Positions 16,387 to 23,676 of a DNA stretch of 44,159 nucleotides are shown here, piece after piece. The DNA comes from an uncultured delta proteobacterium (GTDB lineage Bacteria > Myxococcota_A > Polyangia > Polyangiales > Polyangiaceae). The DNA is taken from assembly GCA_903892415.1 (NCBI GenBank), contig CAITIQ010000469.1, forward strand, positions 1 through 44,159, in the 5' to 3' direction. The number at the start of each line of letters is the position of its first letter. The first letter of the stretch is position 1. The notes below the pieces were generated by a model, which saw only the letters and a program-made list of their open reading frames with translations, did not search any database and had not been told where the DNA came from. A program made the position numbers and the translations under genes.

Positions 16387-17207
16387 ACCGTGGCGCGGCC
16401 GCCCTCGTGCTGACGCTAGCGCTGAGCACTGCTCAGACGGCGCTCGCGCAAACTGTCGATGACGCGAGCGTGTGCGCAAGAGCTTATGAAGACGCGCAAC
16501 GCGCGAGAAGGACTGGGGCCTCACTCGAGGCGCTCATGCACTTGAAGGTCTGCTCGCAAGTGAGTTGCCCGCGGGTGGCACAGGCCGATTGCGCAACCTG
16601 GAAGAAGGAGGTTGAAGCGGGGCTGCCAACCTTTATCGTCAGAGCCAAGCTCGGGCGCGCAGACGCCTATGAGGGGCTCATTCTTGTAGACGGAGTTCCG
16701 TCTCAATCACCGCTTGGCGATGTGATCACCACCGACCCGGGAGACCATCGCATTTCAGTGCGAATCGGTCAGCAGGAGGAGTCAGTGATGGTGACCCTGA
16801 TCGAGGGCGAGAAGCTGCGCAGGGTCGTTGTGGTGATACCTGAGCCGGAAAGAGCACCCCAGCCAGTTTCCCCGCTGCTGATCGCCGCTGGCGTCACAGG
16901 CGGCGCGGCCGTGGTCGGGCTTGCCTTGTTCGCCGGGCTCGGCGGTAGCGGCCTCGCCGAGGAGTCGGACTTGGAGCGCTGCAAGCCGAACTGCGCTAGT
17001 GATGAGGTTGATGCAGTTAAGGGCCTCTATATCGGGGCTGACATCGCGTTAGGGTCGAGCGTGGTGCTCGCCGCCGCATCCACCGTGCTCTTCAGCGTTT
17101 GGGGACTCGCTTCAGCGGACCCAGCAGTACCTGCAGTGAGCGCCTCACTGCTCGGGCCAACAACGGAACCGCAGGGTGGGCTGCTTCTGCTCACGATCAA
17201 TCAATGA
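16383..17207 (+). CDS. Exported PEGA-like protein with two membrane helices
   Basis: 274 residues from GTG 16383, with GGAAGGA 8 bases upstream. ATG 16374 is in frame and would add three residues. A signal peptide ends ALA|QT (about residue 22). A Cys-containing helical part follows, then a PEGA-like beta repeat (GLILVDGVPSQSPLGDV...GDHRISVRIG), then two hydrophobic segments (LLIAAGVTGGAAVVGLALFAGL and IALGSSVVLAAASTVLFSVW). PEGA-containing membrane proteins often sit beside Ser/Thr kinases in these bacteria. Its start overlaps the stop of the kinase tail, and its stop overlaps the RCC1 start (ATGA), so it is part of one coupled operon. Confidence 0.8.
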   Translation: MNRGAAALVLTLALSTAQTALAQTVDDASVCARAYEDAQRARRTGASLEALMHLKVCSQVSCPRVAQADCATWKKEVEAGLPTFIVRAKLGRADAYEGLILVDGVPSQSPLGDVITTDPGDHRISVRIGQQEESVMVTLIEGEKLRRVVVVIPEPERAPQPVSPLLIAAGVTGGAAVVGLALFAGLGGSGLAEESDLERCKPNCASDEVDAVKGLYIGADIALGSSVVLAAASTVLFSVWGLASADPAVPAVSASLLGPTTEPQGGLLLLTINQ

Positions 17208-19675
17208 AACCTTTGCTTCATTCTGCCGCGATCGCTGCAACCCTGTTGCAGGGCGCCTGTAGCTGCAGAGATCTAACCATCTATGAGGACGGCGGAGCTG
17301 GAGGCACCCTCCTGACGACTGGAGGCAACACCACGACGGCAGGCGGCTCAGGCGGCGCGATTTTGGGCGGCGGCGGCATCGGGGGCGGGGTCGGAGGCGG
17401 CCCTCTGAGCTGCGCCCCACCGTGCTCAAAGAACGAAGTCTGTGTAGAAGACCCGACGGGCCCCTATTGCGAATGTGCACCGGAGACGGTGAAGCACAGC
17501 GGCGTAGCCGACGGCTGTGTCTCCGTTTACGCGGAGATCGCAACGGGGCTTGAACACGCTTGCGCACGGACCGCGAGCGGCAAGGTTCGCTGCTGGGGGC
17601 GTAATCAATATTCGATTATGGGACCCGACGACACGACGACGCTGGCAGATGACTACAAGCCAGTAACGGAAGTAATCGGCGTCCTCTTGAGTTCGCTCCG
17701 CGCGGGAGCAAACTACAACTGCGGCCTCACGACGATGCCCAGCGCGACCTCCAACGTAGTGTGTTGGGGACGCAACAGCGCCGGTCAATTGGGCCGAGGA
17801 GCCGCGGACTCGCCATCACCAACGGCTGCGCCAATCAGCGCGCCCAAGGGGCTCGTCTTCAAATCAGTCGAGACCGGGATCAATCACGCCTGTGCACTGA
17901 CGGTGAGCGATGAACTCTACTGTTGGGGAAGCAACGGCTCGAATCAGATCTCGGCCGGGACGCAAAGCTCCGAGCCAACGCCGATCCAGCCAGCTCTGCC
18001 AGGCGGTGCCAACGACATCTCGGTCTTGTCGGTCAAAGGGGACCATAGTTGTGCCTTGCATGGCACCGGGGTGCTTCACTGTTGGGGCCGCAACAACGTC
18101 CGCCAAGTGTCGAACGTCAGTACCGGCGCGTTCCCGCCCGACTCCGCTGTCGAGGTCACACCGCCAATCGGGCAAAGCTGGGCAAACGTCGTTACTGGGG
18201 CTGACTTCTCCTGCGGAGTAACTACCAGTTCCGAGGTTTATTGCTGGGGCGCCAACATGCCCGGCTTCTCAACGACCGTAGCGACCACGCCGCTGCTGAC
18301 GCTCGAGTCACCAATAGCCATCACGGCCGGTGGCTCCACCGTTTGCGCGCTCGATGCAGCGGGGCCACGTTGCATCGGCAACGGCGGCTTGGGCCAGCTA
18401 GGCGAGGGCGCGCCACTGCAGGATGGCATGAACACCCCGGTGGCCATCGCAGGCCCGCACGAGCAATTGAGTCTGAACTCACGCTATGCCTGTAGCCTCG
18501 ATAGCGAGGGTGCGGCCTTCTGTTGGGGAGCGGAGACGGGTGCACTTGGTGGCCCAGCCGTGAACCCTGGCCTCCCGCGCGAGGTGCTGCCCCCAAGTGG
18601 CGCCGTTGGCTTCCGCGACGTGAACGTGGGCCCCAACCACATTTGCGCGATCGCCGAAGAAGGAATCAATTCACCGCTCTATTGTTGGGGCAGCGGCTTC
18701 AGGAACCGGCTCGGTACAGGGGATACCTCGAGCCGGGAAGAACCGACCTTGATCGCGCCGGGGACGAGCTTCGGCAAAGTCGTGGTAGCGACCAACCACA
18801 GCTGTGGTTTGACCACCAGCGGCCAGGTGCTCTGTTGGGGAGACAACACAAGTCTCCAGAGCGCGCCGGGAGGTTCAACGCCGACGCCAGTCGTTGGCTT
18901 GCCCGCCCAACCATTCGACAGGTTGGTGGCCTCTGACGTCTTCACCTGCGCAGCCCGCTTCGATGGCTTAGCAGATCAGCTCTATTGTTGGGGGCGCAAA
19001 GTCGGCGCCTCGTCATCGACGTTGGAAGCGCCTAACGAAGTGACAATTCCAGCATCCATTTCCTCGCTCACGGCTCGCGGCGGGCACTTGTGCTACGTGA
19101 GCGGGGCAGACCTACAGGCCTATTGTTGGGGAGAAAACGCCAATGGCGAGATCGGCTTAGGCCCTCCGCCCAATAGCAGTCAGAGCCCACTCTTGGTCTC
19201 GATCCAGGACAGCCCAACGCTCAATCAGATACAAGCTGGAGCAAACCACACCTGCGCGAGGACCTCGAACGGCGCAGCTTACTGTTGGGGTCAAAACAAC
19301 ACAAAACAGTCTAGTCCCGGCGGGAGCATCGCCTTGCCAACGCTGGCCATGACGCCCCCGCTGACGACCGTCGTACCCTCCTATCTCGCGACGACCTTCG
19401 CCATTACCACCAGCGGCAACTTGATTGGTTGGGGATCCAATACGAATCAAGAGCTGCTGCTTGACGCAACGCTTGCCGCATTTCCCACCCCTGCCGAACT
19501 GCCATTCGCCGTCGAAGGTGCTGCAAACTGGGTGCGCGTCTCCAGCGGAGACGATGAGGTATGTGGGGTCACCACAGCTGGTCGGCTCTTCTGCTGGGGT
19601 ATCGATGGCTCCGCTCCGCTCAGCGGGCAAACCTCGGCAATCCAAGAGCAACCGCGGATGATCGCTGAACCTTGA
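17204..19675 (+). CDS. RCC1-repeat beta-propeller lipoprotein with 14 repeats
   Basis: 823 residues from ATG 17204, which overlaps the preceding stop. Lipobox LQGAC (C19), a Gly-rich linker, a Cys-rich EGF-like segment (CAPPCSKNEVCVEDPTGPYCEC), then fourteen RCC1-type repeats of about 50 residues. Each is marked by a C-(A/G)-x-T-x-x-G-x-x-x-C-W-G core encoded by recurring TGTTGGGG. Fourteen repeats fit two seven-bladed propellers. The paired Cys in each repeat suggests a disulfide per blade; repeat 13 lacks both, and repeat 6 has CIG for CWG. Likely a surface binding or adhesion protein. The operon position suggests a link to the kinase and PEGA-like protein. Confidence 0.92.
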   Translation: MKPLLHSAAIAATLLQGACSCRDLTIYEDGGAGGTLLTTGGNTTTAGGSGGAILGGGGIGGGVGGGPLSCAPPCSKNEVCVEDPTGPYCECAPETVKHSGVADGCVSVYAEIATGLEHACARTASGKVRCWGRNQYSIMGPDDTTTLADDYKPVTEVIGVLLSSLRAGANYNCGLTTMPSATSNVVCWGRNSAGQLGRGAADSPSPTAAPISAPKGLVFKSVETGINHACALTVSDELYCWGSNGSNQISAGTQSSEPTPIQPALPGGANDISVLSVKGDHSCALHGTGVLHCWGRNNVRQVSNVSTGAFPPDSAVEVTPPIGQSWANVVTGADFSCGVTTSSEVYCWGANMPGFSTTVATTPLLTLESPIAITAGGSTVCALDAAGPRCIGNGGLGQLGEGAPLQDGMNTPVAIAGPHEQLSLNSRYACSLDSEGAAFCWGAETGALGGPAVNPGLPREVLPPSGAVGFRDVNVGPNHICAIAEEGINSPLYCWGSGFRNRLGTGDTSSREEPTLIAPGTSFGKVVVATNHSCGLTTSGQVLCWGDNTSLQSAPGGSTPTPVVGLPAQPFDRLVASDVFTCAARFDGLADQLYCWGRKVGASSSTLEAPNEVTIPASISSLTARGGHLCYVSGADLQAYCWGENANGEIGLGPPPNSSQSPLLVSIQDSPTLNQIQAGANHTCARTSNGAAYCWGQNNTKQSSPGGSIALPTLAMTPPLTTVVPSYLATTFAITTSGNLIGWGSNTNQELLLDATLAAFPTPAELPFAVEGAANWVRVSSGDDEVCGVTTAGRLFCWGIDGSAPLSGQTSAIQEQPRMIAEP

Positions 19676-20223
19676 GCGAGCGACTCTGCTTTCTTGAAGC
19701 AACGCCCGCCATCTTGGCCGCTGCAGTTCAGAGTTCAGCGGCTCTCGAGACGGTGCTTGCCGCAAAGGTGGCGCAGGATTGGTCAGCGTTCCCTGGCGCC
19801 CTGCAGCGGCTATGGGAGGACGAGCGAGCCGGGCTGACCGACCAGGCTTGGGGCACAACGCTGTTTCTACTGACGACCCCGCGCACGCTCATCGGCATGG
19901 GGGGCTTCACCGGTGGGCCCTCGGAACGCGGGATTGTAGAGTTTGGCTATGGCATTGCGCCCGAATACCGAGGGCGCGGCCTCGCAACCGAAGCTGCAGC
20001 AGAGCTGGTTCGGCGCGCCTTTCGCGACCCGAACGTGCTCGCGGTAGAGGCCCGCACTCGGCCCCAAACAGGCCCCTCCACGAGGGTGCTCCAAAAGCTG
20101 GGATTACTGCGCATTGGCGAACAGCTCGATGCCGAGGAAGGTCGGCTATGGCACTATCGCTTGGAGCGTTGCAACGCCGAGATATACCTCGATTCAGCGT
20201 CGCTCAGTCGCTCAGATACTTAG
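19672..20223 (+). CDS. GNAT-family N-acetyltransferase (RimJ/RimL-like)
   Basis: 183 residues. It starts at TTG 19672, which overlaps the TGA of the RCC1 gene (TTGA). The acetyl-CoA pyrophosphate loop is visible as GYGIAPEYRGRGLATEA (Q/RxxGxG/A form), followed by the alpha helix and the VEARTRPQTGPSTRVLQKLGL beta-alpha unit of RimJ/RimL-like enzymes. The substrate is unknown; protein N-termini and small amines are both possible. Last gene of the kinase operon. Its 3' end overlaps the opposing DUF4240 gene by 20 bases. Confidence 0.85.
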   Translation: MSERLCFLEATPAILAAAVQSSAALETVLAAKVAQDWSAFPGALQRLWEDERAGLTDQAWGTTLFLLTTPRTLIGMGGFTGGPSERGIVEFGYGIAPEYRGRGLATEAAAELVRRAFRDPNVLAVEARTRPQTGPSTRVLQKLGLLRIGEQLDAEEGRLWHYRLERCNAEIYLDSASLSRSDT

Positions 20224-20704
20224 CCGCCAACTTGGGATAGCGGCGTCGCATCTCCTCCTCATCGTCGAACTCCCAACTCTCTTCGACCTCGGGGTAGGAC
20301 AGCTCCAGCTGAGGCAGCTCTTCCCCGTCGGAGGCCCCGGCGTAGGCTTCAGAGGCAACGAACAGTAGATCCTCCGAAAGCAACTCGCCGGTATCTACGG
20401 TAACCGACGCTAACGAATCAGGATCCTTGAGCGCTCGCTCGAACACCTGGCGACCTGCGCCGATGAGCCAAGCGCGGAACTCATCGAACTCGTCCTCGGA
20501 GCAGCCATCATTGATGAGGTAGGCCGCACCCCAAAGCCGCCAGCTGTAAGACTCGACGTGGAGCTGCTGGAAGATCTTGTCGAAGTCGACAATCTCGGCC
20601 AGCGGAAGTTGGGCCAACGCGCTCTCGAGCGCTTCGACGTGCAGTTCATCGCCCTCACGCTCAATATGCTGTTCAATGAGCGCCCAAAATTCGTCCAGTT
20701 TCAT
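20204..20704 (-). CDS. DUF4240 domain protein
   Basis: 166 residues, very acidic. The N-terminal MKLDEFWALIEQ, the DFDKIFQQLHVESYSWRLWGAAYLI core and the FRAWLIGAGRQVFERALKDPDSL segment are the DUF4240 signature, a family of unknown function seen in many bacteria. The C-terminus (EESWEFDDEEEMRRRYPKLAAKY) also fits. Its ATG overlaps the stop of the preceding gene (ATGA, 20701-20704), so the two form an operon. Confidence 0.88.
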   Translation of the reverse strand: MKLDEFWALIEQHIEREGDELHVEALESALAQLPLAEIVDFDKIFQQLHVESYSWRLWGAAYLINDGCSEDEFDEFRAWLIGAGRQVFERALKDPDSLASVTVDTGELLSEDLLFVASEAYAGASDGEELPQLELSYPEVEESWEFDDEEEMRRRYPKLAAKYLSD

Positions 20705-21171
20705 GCTTCACCTCGCGGTCGCTTGGCAGCTTTCGTGGGCAGTCTGAGAGTGATGACGCCCGTCTCGATCGGCCTGTCTTCACGCTCGAAGAAGGCCACC
20801 ACTGGCACTTCAATGGGCGCTGCCGCCTTCACTAAGTCGATACCGACGGCCAGGTCTCGCTCGAGCTCCACGAACTTATTCTGCGAGGCCTTCGCGCGCG
20901 CCTTCTCTAACATGTTTACGGCCTCCACCCGAGGCACCACATGGTGACTTTGTCCGTCATCGATCAGCACGACGATCGCTAACGAAAGCCAAGCCTTTGG
21001 ATCTCGACGGCGCAACCAACCAGCGGCGCTCTCCGCGATCCTCATAGCGGCTCCTTGGGTGATCATGGCCGCAGCCTGGGCGAAACGGCTGTCTGGAGCA
21101 AGACCCTTGCGCAGCAAGAGGCCGCTAGTCACCGCCCATTGCGTCGTTCCATGGGCGCGAAGACAGCTCAA
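20701..21171 (-). CDS. Uncharacterised protein coupled to DUF4240
   Basis: About 156 residues if TTG 21171 is the start. No family recognised. The centre (WLRRRDPKAWLSLAIVVLIDDGQSHHVVPRVEAVNMLEKARAKASQ) reads as alpha/beta, and the end (VVAFFEREDRPIETGVITLRLP) as strands. The start is uncertain: the TTG has a weak ribosome binding site, and ATG 21066 is an alternative. A neighbouring frame just upstream carries a short plausible N-terminus (MAVLDHGGRTLAELGLIEL, from about 21217), so a frameshift near 21140-21170 is possible. Coupled by ATGA to DUF4240. Confidence 0.6.
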   Translation of the reverse strand: MSCLRAHGTTQWAVTSGLLLRKGLAPDSRFAQAAAMITQGAAMRIAESAAGWLRRRDPKAWLSLAIVVLIDDGQSHHVVPRVEAVNMLEKARAKASQNKFVELERDLAVGIDLVKAAAPIEVPVVAFFEREDRPIETGVITLRLPTKAAKRPRGEA

Positions 21172-21243
21172 TCAGGCCAAGTTCCGCTAGCGTACGGCCA
21201 CCATGATCCAAGACGGCCATCGCAAGGCTCGCTTCGCCCGCGC

Positions 21244-22479
21244 ATGAATGCGCTTGGTCAAGAGCAGCCTCGGTCGGCGATTTCGAGCTTGGTGCGCACA
21301 GCCTTCGCAGCGAGCCTCGCTGGCCTTTTGTGCGGGCTCTCTTCAGCGCTCTTTCTTTGGCTCTTGGACCTCGCGACCGAGGCGCGCGTAAAGCACGAAT
21401 GGCTGGTGTTCGGCTTGCCCGTGGCGGGCTTCGCCATGGGCTGGGTGTACCGGAACCATGGCAAGACGGTGGCGCGCGGCACCAACCTCGTGCTCGAGAC
21501 CGTCTATCAAGATGGCCCGAAATTGCCAACGCGCATGGCCCCCATGGTGCTCGTAGCCACTGTGCTTACACACCTATTCGGTGGCAGCGCCGGCCGCGAG
21601 GGCACAGCGGTACAGATGGGCGCAAGCTCGGCGGATTGGCTTGCACACCGCTTGCGCTTGAGTCGCGATGAGCGGCGTCAGCTGCTTTCTGCCGGCATTG
21701 CAGGCGGCTTTGGCGCCGTGTTCGGTACGCCGCTCGCGGGCGCCATCTTCGGGCTAGAAGTGCTCGGTAGGAGGCGCCTCGAGCTTGGAGCCGCGGCCGC
21801 TTCAGTGATCGCAGCGTTCGTCGGCGATCTGACGACGCGAGCCCTCGGCATCGAGCATACGAATTACCCGCGGGATGTAGCGCTGCCGCTCAGTTTTGCG
21901 TTGAGCGGCAAGTGGCTCATCTTCGCCGCAGGATGTGCGGCGGCCAGCGTGCTTTTTACGCAGCTCATCGCACAGTTGAAAAGGTACGCAGAGCGCTACC
22001 TGCCTCGCCTCGAGCTGCGCATGTTGCTGGGTGGAGCCGTGCTCGTGGGCTTGTGGCAACTGCTCGGGGAAAGCCGTTACCTCGGGCTCGGTGTCCCGGT
22101 CATCTTGGAGTCGTTTCAAGGGGCTGGGCAACCCGCCGAGGTATTCCTACTAAAGATTGTTTTTACTGCGATAACGGTGGCAGCAGGCTTCCAAGGCGGC
22201 GAGGTAACACCGCTGTTCTTTGTCGGCGCGAGCCTGGGCAGCCTGCTCGCGCACTTGCTCGGTATTCCGGTCGCCTTGGGTGCCGGGGTTGGCTTGGCGG
22301 CGGTGTTCGCCGCCGCAGCCAAGTCACCACTCGCTCTCTCGATCATGGCCGCCGAGCTTTTCGGCGCGAGCGTCCTGCCGCACGCGGCGATCGTTTGCAC
22401 GCTCGCCACCTTGCTCTCCGGCGAAAGCCGCCTCTACTCCTCCCAACGCCCTCCGCTCATCGGCCGGCCAACGGCTTGA
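21244..22479 (+). CDS. CLC-family fluoride/proton antiporter (CLC-F type)
   Basis: 411 residues from ATG 21244, a polytopic membrane protein. The two ion-pathway motifs are those of the CLC-F branch rather than chloride CLCs: GREGTAVQMG with the gating glutamate E119, and GGEVTP (E320, T322). From memory these match E118, E318 and T320 of the characterised enterococcal-type CLC-F. Expected role: expulsion of toxic fluoride in exchange for protons. The 72-base divergent leader shows no fluoride riboswitch. The 3' end overlaps the opposing ArsC gene by 23 bases. Confidence 0.85.
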   Translation: MNALGQEQPRSAISSLVRTAFAASLAGLLCGLSSALFLWLLDLATEARVKHEWLVFGLPVAGFAMGWVYRNHGKTVARGTNLVLETVYQDGPKLPTRMAPMVLVATVLTHLFGGSAGREGTAVQMGASSADWLAHRLRLSRDERRQLLSAGIAGGFGAVFGTPLAGAIFGLEVLGRRRLELGAAAASVIAAFVGDLTTRALGIEHTNYPRDVALPLSFALSGKWLIFAAGCAAASVLFTQLIAQLKRYAERYLPRLELRMLLGGAVLVGLWQLLGESRYLGLGVPVILESFQGAGQPAEVFLLKIVFTAITVAAGFQGGEVTPLFFVGASLGSLLAHLLGIPVALGAGVGLAAVFAAAAKSPLALSIMAAELFGASVLPHAAIVCTLATLLSGESRLYSSQRPPLIGRPTA

Positions 22480-22825
22480 GCAGGGCCTCCACGCGCTCCT
22501 TCGGCCTGCCGACCAAAGCCTTCTCCTTGGTAGCAACGACGGGCCGCTGAAGCAGGGCCTTGTGCTTCACCAGCACCGCTACCACCTGTTCACGCGTGGC
22601 GACGTCAGCTTCAGCCAGTCCCAGCTTTTTGAATAGGCTGTCCCGCCGCACGAGAGCCGTCGGCGGGTCCTCGAGCTTGTCGAGCAAGCTCTCGAGCGTC
22701 GCCGCATCCGGTGGCGTCTTCATGTAGAGGACGATGGTTGCTGAAACTCCGAGTTGTTCTGCAATGCGGACCGCATTGACGGAGGAGTTTCAATTGGGGT
22801 TGTGAAAAATGGTTACGTCGCTCAT
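22457..22825 (-). CDS. arsC: Selenocysteine-containing arsenate reductase (ArsC family)
   Basis: 122 residues with an in-frame TGA (22790-22792) read as selenocysteine. ATG 22825 (AGGGTG 8 bases upstream) opens MSDVTIFHNPN-U12-NSSVNAVR. Classical plasmid R773 ArsC has catalytic Cys12 in the same HNPxC context, and its active-site Arg60, Arg94 and Arg107 match R60 (ALVRRD), R94 (LLQRPVV) and R107 (VGRPKE) here at identical numbers. Expected role: glutaredoxin- or thioredoxin-coupled reduction of arsenate to arsenite, or a related redox reaction of the ArsC/Spx-like fold. A SECIS-like hairpin follows the TGA. Reading from the internal ATG 22723 gives 88 residues without the active site. Convergent with the CLC-F gene. 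Confidence 0.88.
22742..22792 (-). promoter_or_regulatory. Bacterial SECIS element
   Basis: Beginning at the TGA, a 9-base arm (TGAAACTCC, 22784-22792) pairs perfectly with GGAGTTTCA (22742-22750). Inside, CAATGCG (22772-22778) pairs with CGCATTG (22762-22768) around the loop GTC (22769-22771). Eleven bases separate the TGA from the upper stem, which with its loop is 17 nt, and 18 bases lie between TGA and loop. The loop starts with GU. This geometry agrees with the E. coli fdhF-type element recognised by SelB. Confidence 0.88.
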
Positions 22826-23085
22826 AGGCTCTGCACCCTAGCCCGAGCTTGGCCCAAGCTCAACGAAGCCCGCTAGCGTTGATGGCACATGACGGATTGG
22901 CATACTGGGACTTGGGGATTCCTTTGCTATGCAGATAGGCCAGCAACGGGCCGAAGGCCATCACGCTTACCGTTGGGATCAGCGGCACGCCTGGAGACTA
23001 GCCGATTCGGCAGGACTAGCTGGTCGGAAGGCGCCGTCCCAACAAAGCACCCGCAAGCAGGTCGCAACGTGCTTCTCTTGGCGCC
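22826..23085. other. Intergenic stretch without a supported gene
   Basis: Between the divergent ArsC and acyltransferase genes. An open frame at 22889-23089 (+) has no family resemblance and overlaps the next gene start, so it is not called. It presumably holds promoters for both genes; none could be identified with confidence. Confidence 0.5.
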
Positions 23086-23676
23086 GTGAGATCCAAACGC
23101 ATCACTGAAAAGTCTCTCGCCCTGCTTGGTTGGTCCTTCGAGGGGCCTTTGCCGCGCGAGAAGAAGTACGTGCTGCTGGCCTTGCCACATACCAGTAACT
23201 GGGACGGCCTCTTGCTGGTGCTGCTTACGCAGAGCGTTGGGCTCAACGTGCAGTGGATGGTGAAAGACGACTGGGTCAAGAGCCCCTTGGGGGGCATCAT
23301 TCGCCGCACTGGAGGCGTCGGGGTCAACCGCTCAAAGTCCACCAACATGGTAGACAGTATGATTGAGCAGTTCCGCAGTCATGAGCAGTTCATCCTCGCC
23401 ATTCCGCCCGAGGGAACCCGCTCGCGAGCCGAATATTGGAAGTCCGGCTTTTACCGTATAGCCCTGGGCGCCAACGTCCCCGTGGCGACGGGCTACCTGG
23501 ACTTCGCTCGCAAGCGCGCCGGCGTTGGGCCGGCGCTGACCATGACTGGCAACGTCAAAGAGGACATGGACCAAATTCGAGCCTTTTACGAAGCCAAGAA
23601 GCCTGTGGCGTTCGACCCGAGCAAGTTCGGACCGATTCGGCTCAAAGACGAAAATGAGGCGCTCAGAAAAAGCTGA
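23086..23676 (+). CDS. PlsC-like lysophospholipid acyltransferase
   Basis: 196 residues from GTG 23086; no clear ribosome binding site. The HX4D acyltransferase motif is PHTSNWD (H35, D40), block II is in the IIRRTGGVGVNRS region, and block III is PPEGTRSR (about 108-114). Family members esterify lysophosphatidate or related acceptors on the cytoplasmic membrane face. The protein is short and lacks a long N-terminal membrane helix, as in small PlsC homologues. Its 3' end overlaps the opposing lipoprotein gene by 14 bases. Confidence 0.85.
   Translation: MRSKRITEKSLALLGWSFEGPLPREKKYVLLALPHTSNWDGLLLVLLTQSVGLNVQWMVKDDWVKSPLGGIIRRTGGVGVNRSKSTNMVDSMIEQFRSHEQFILAIPPEGTRSRAEYWKSGFYRIALGANVPVATGYLDFARKRAGVGPALTMTGNVKEDMDQIRAFYEAKKPVAFDPSKFGPIRLKDENEALRKS

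Noticed and set aside
21172..21243. Fluoride riboswitch before the CLC-F gene
   Set aside because: The conserved crcB-motif core could not be found in the 72-base leader.
22457..22723. An 88-residue protein starting at the internal ATG 22723 as the complete gene
   Set aside because: It lacks the ArsC active site, while the frame upstream encodes the missing N-terminus with only a TGA at the Cys position. The selenoprotein reading explains all of the sequence and the hairpin.
22457..22825. ArsC as a pseudogene with a premature stop
   Set aside because: The frame is otherwise open, all three active-site Arg are kept, and a SECIS-like hairpin sits at the correct distance. A random nonsense mutation would not produce this.
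22889..23089. 66-residue plus-strand open frame
   Set aside because: No family, no ribosome binding site, overlap with the acyltransferase start, and composition like non-coding DNA.
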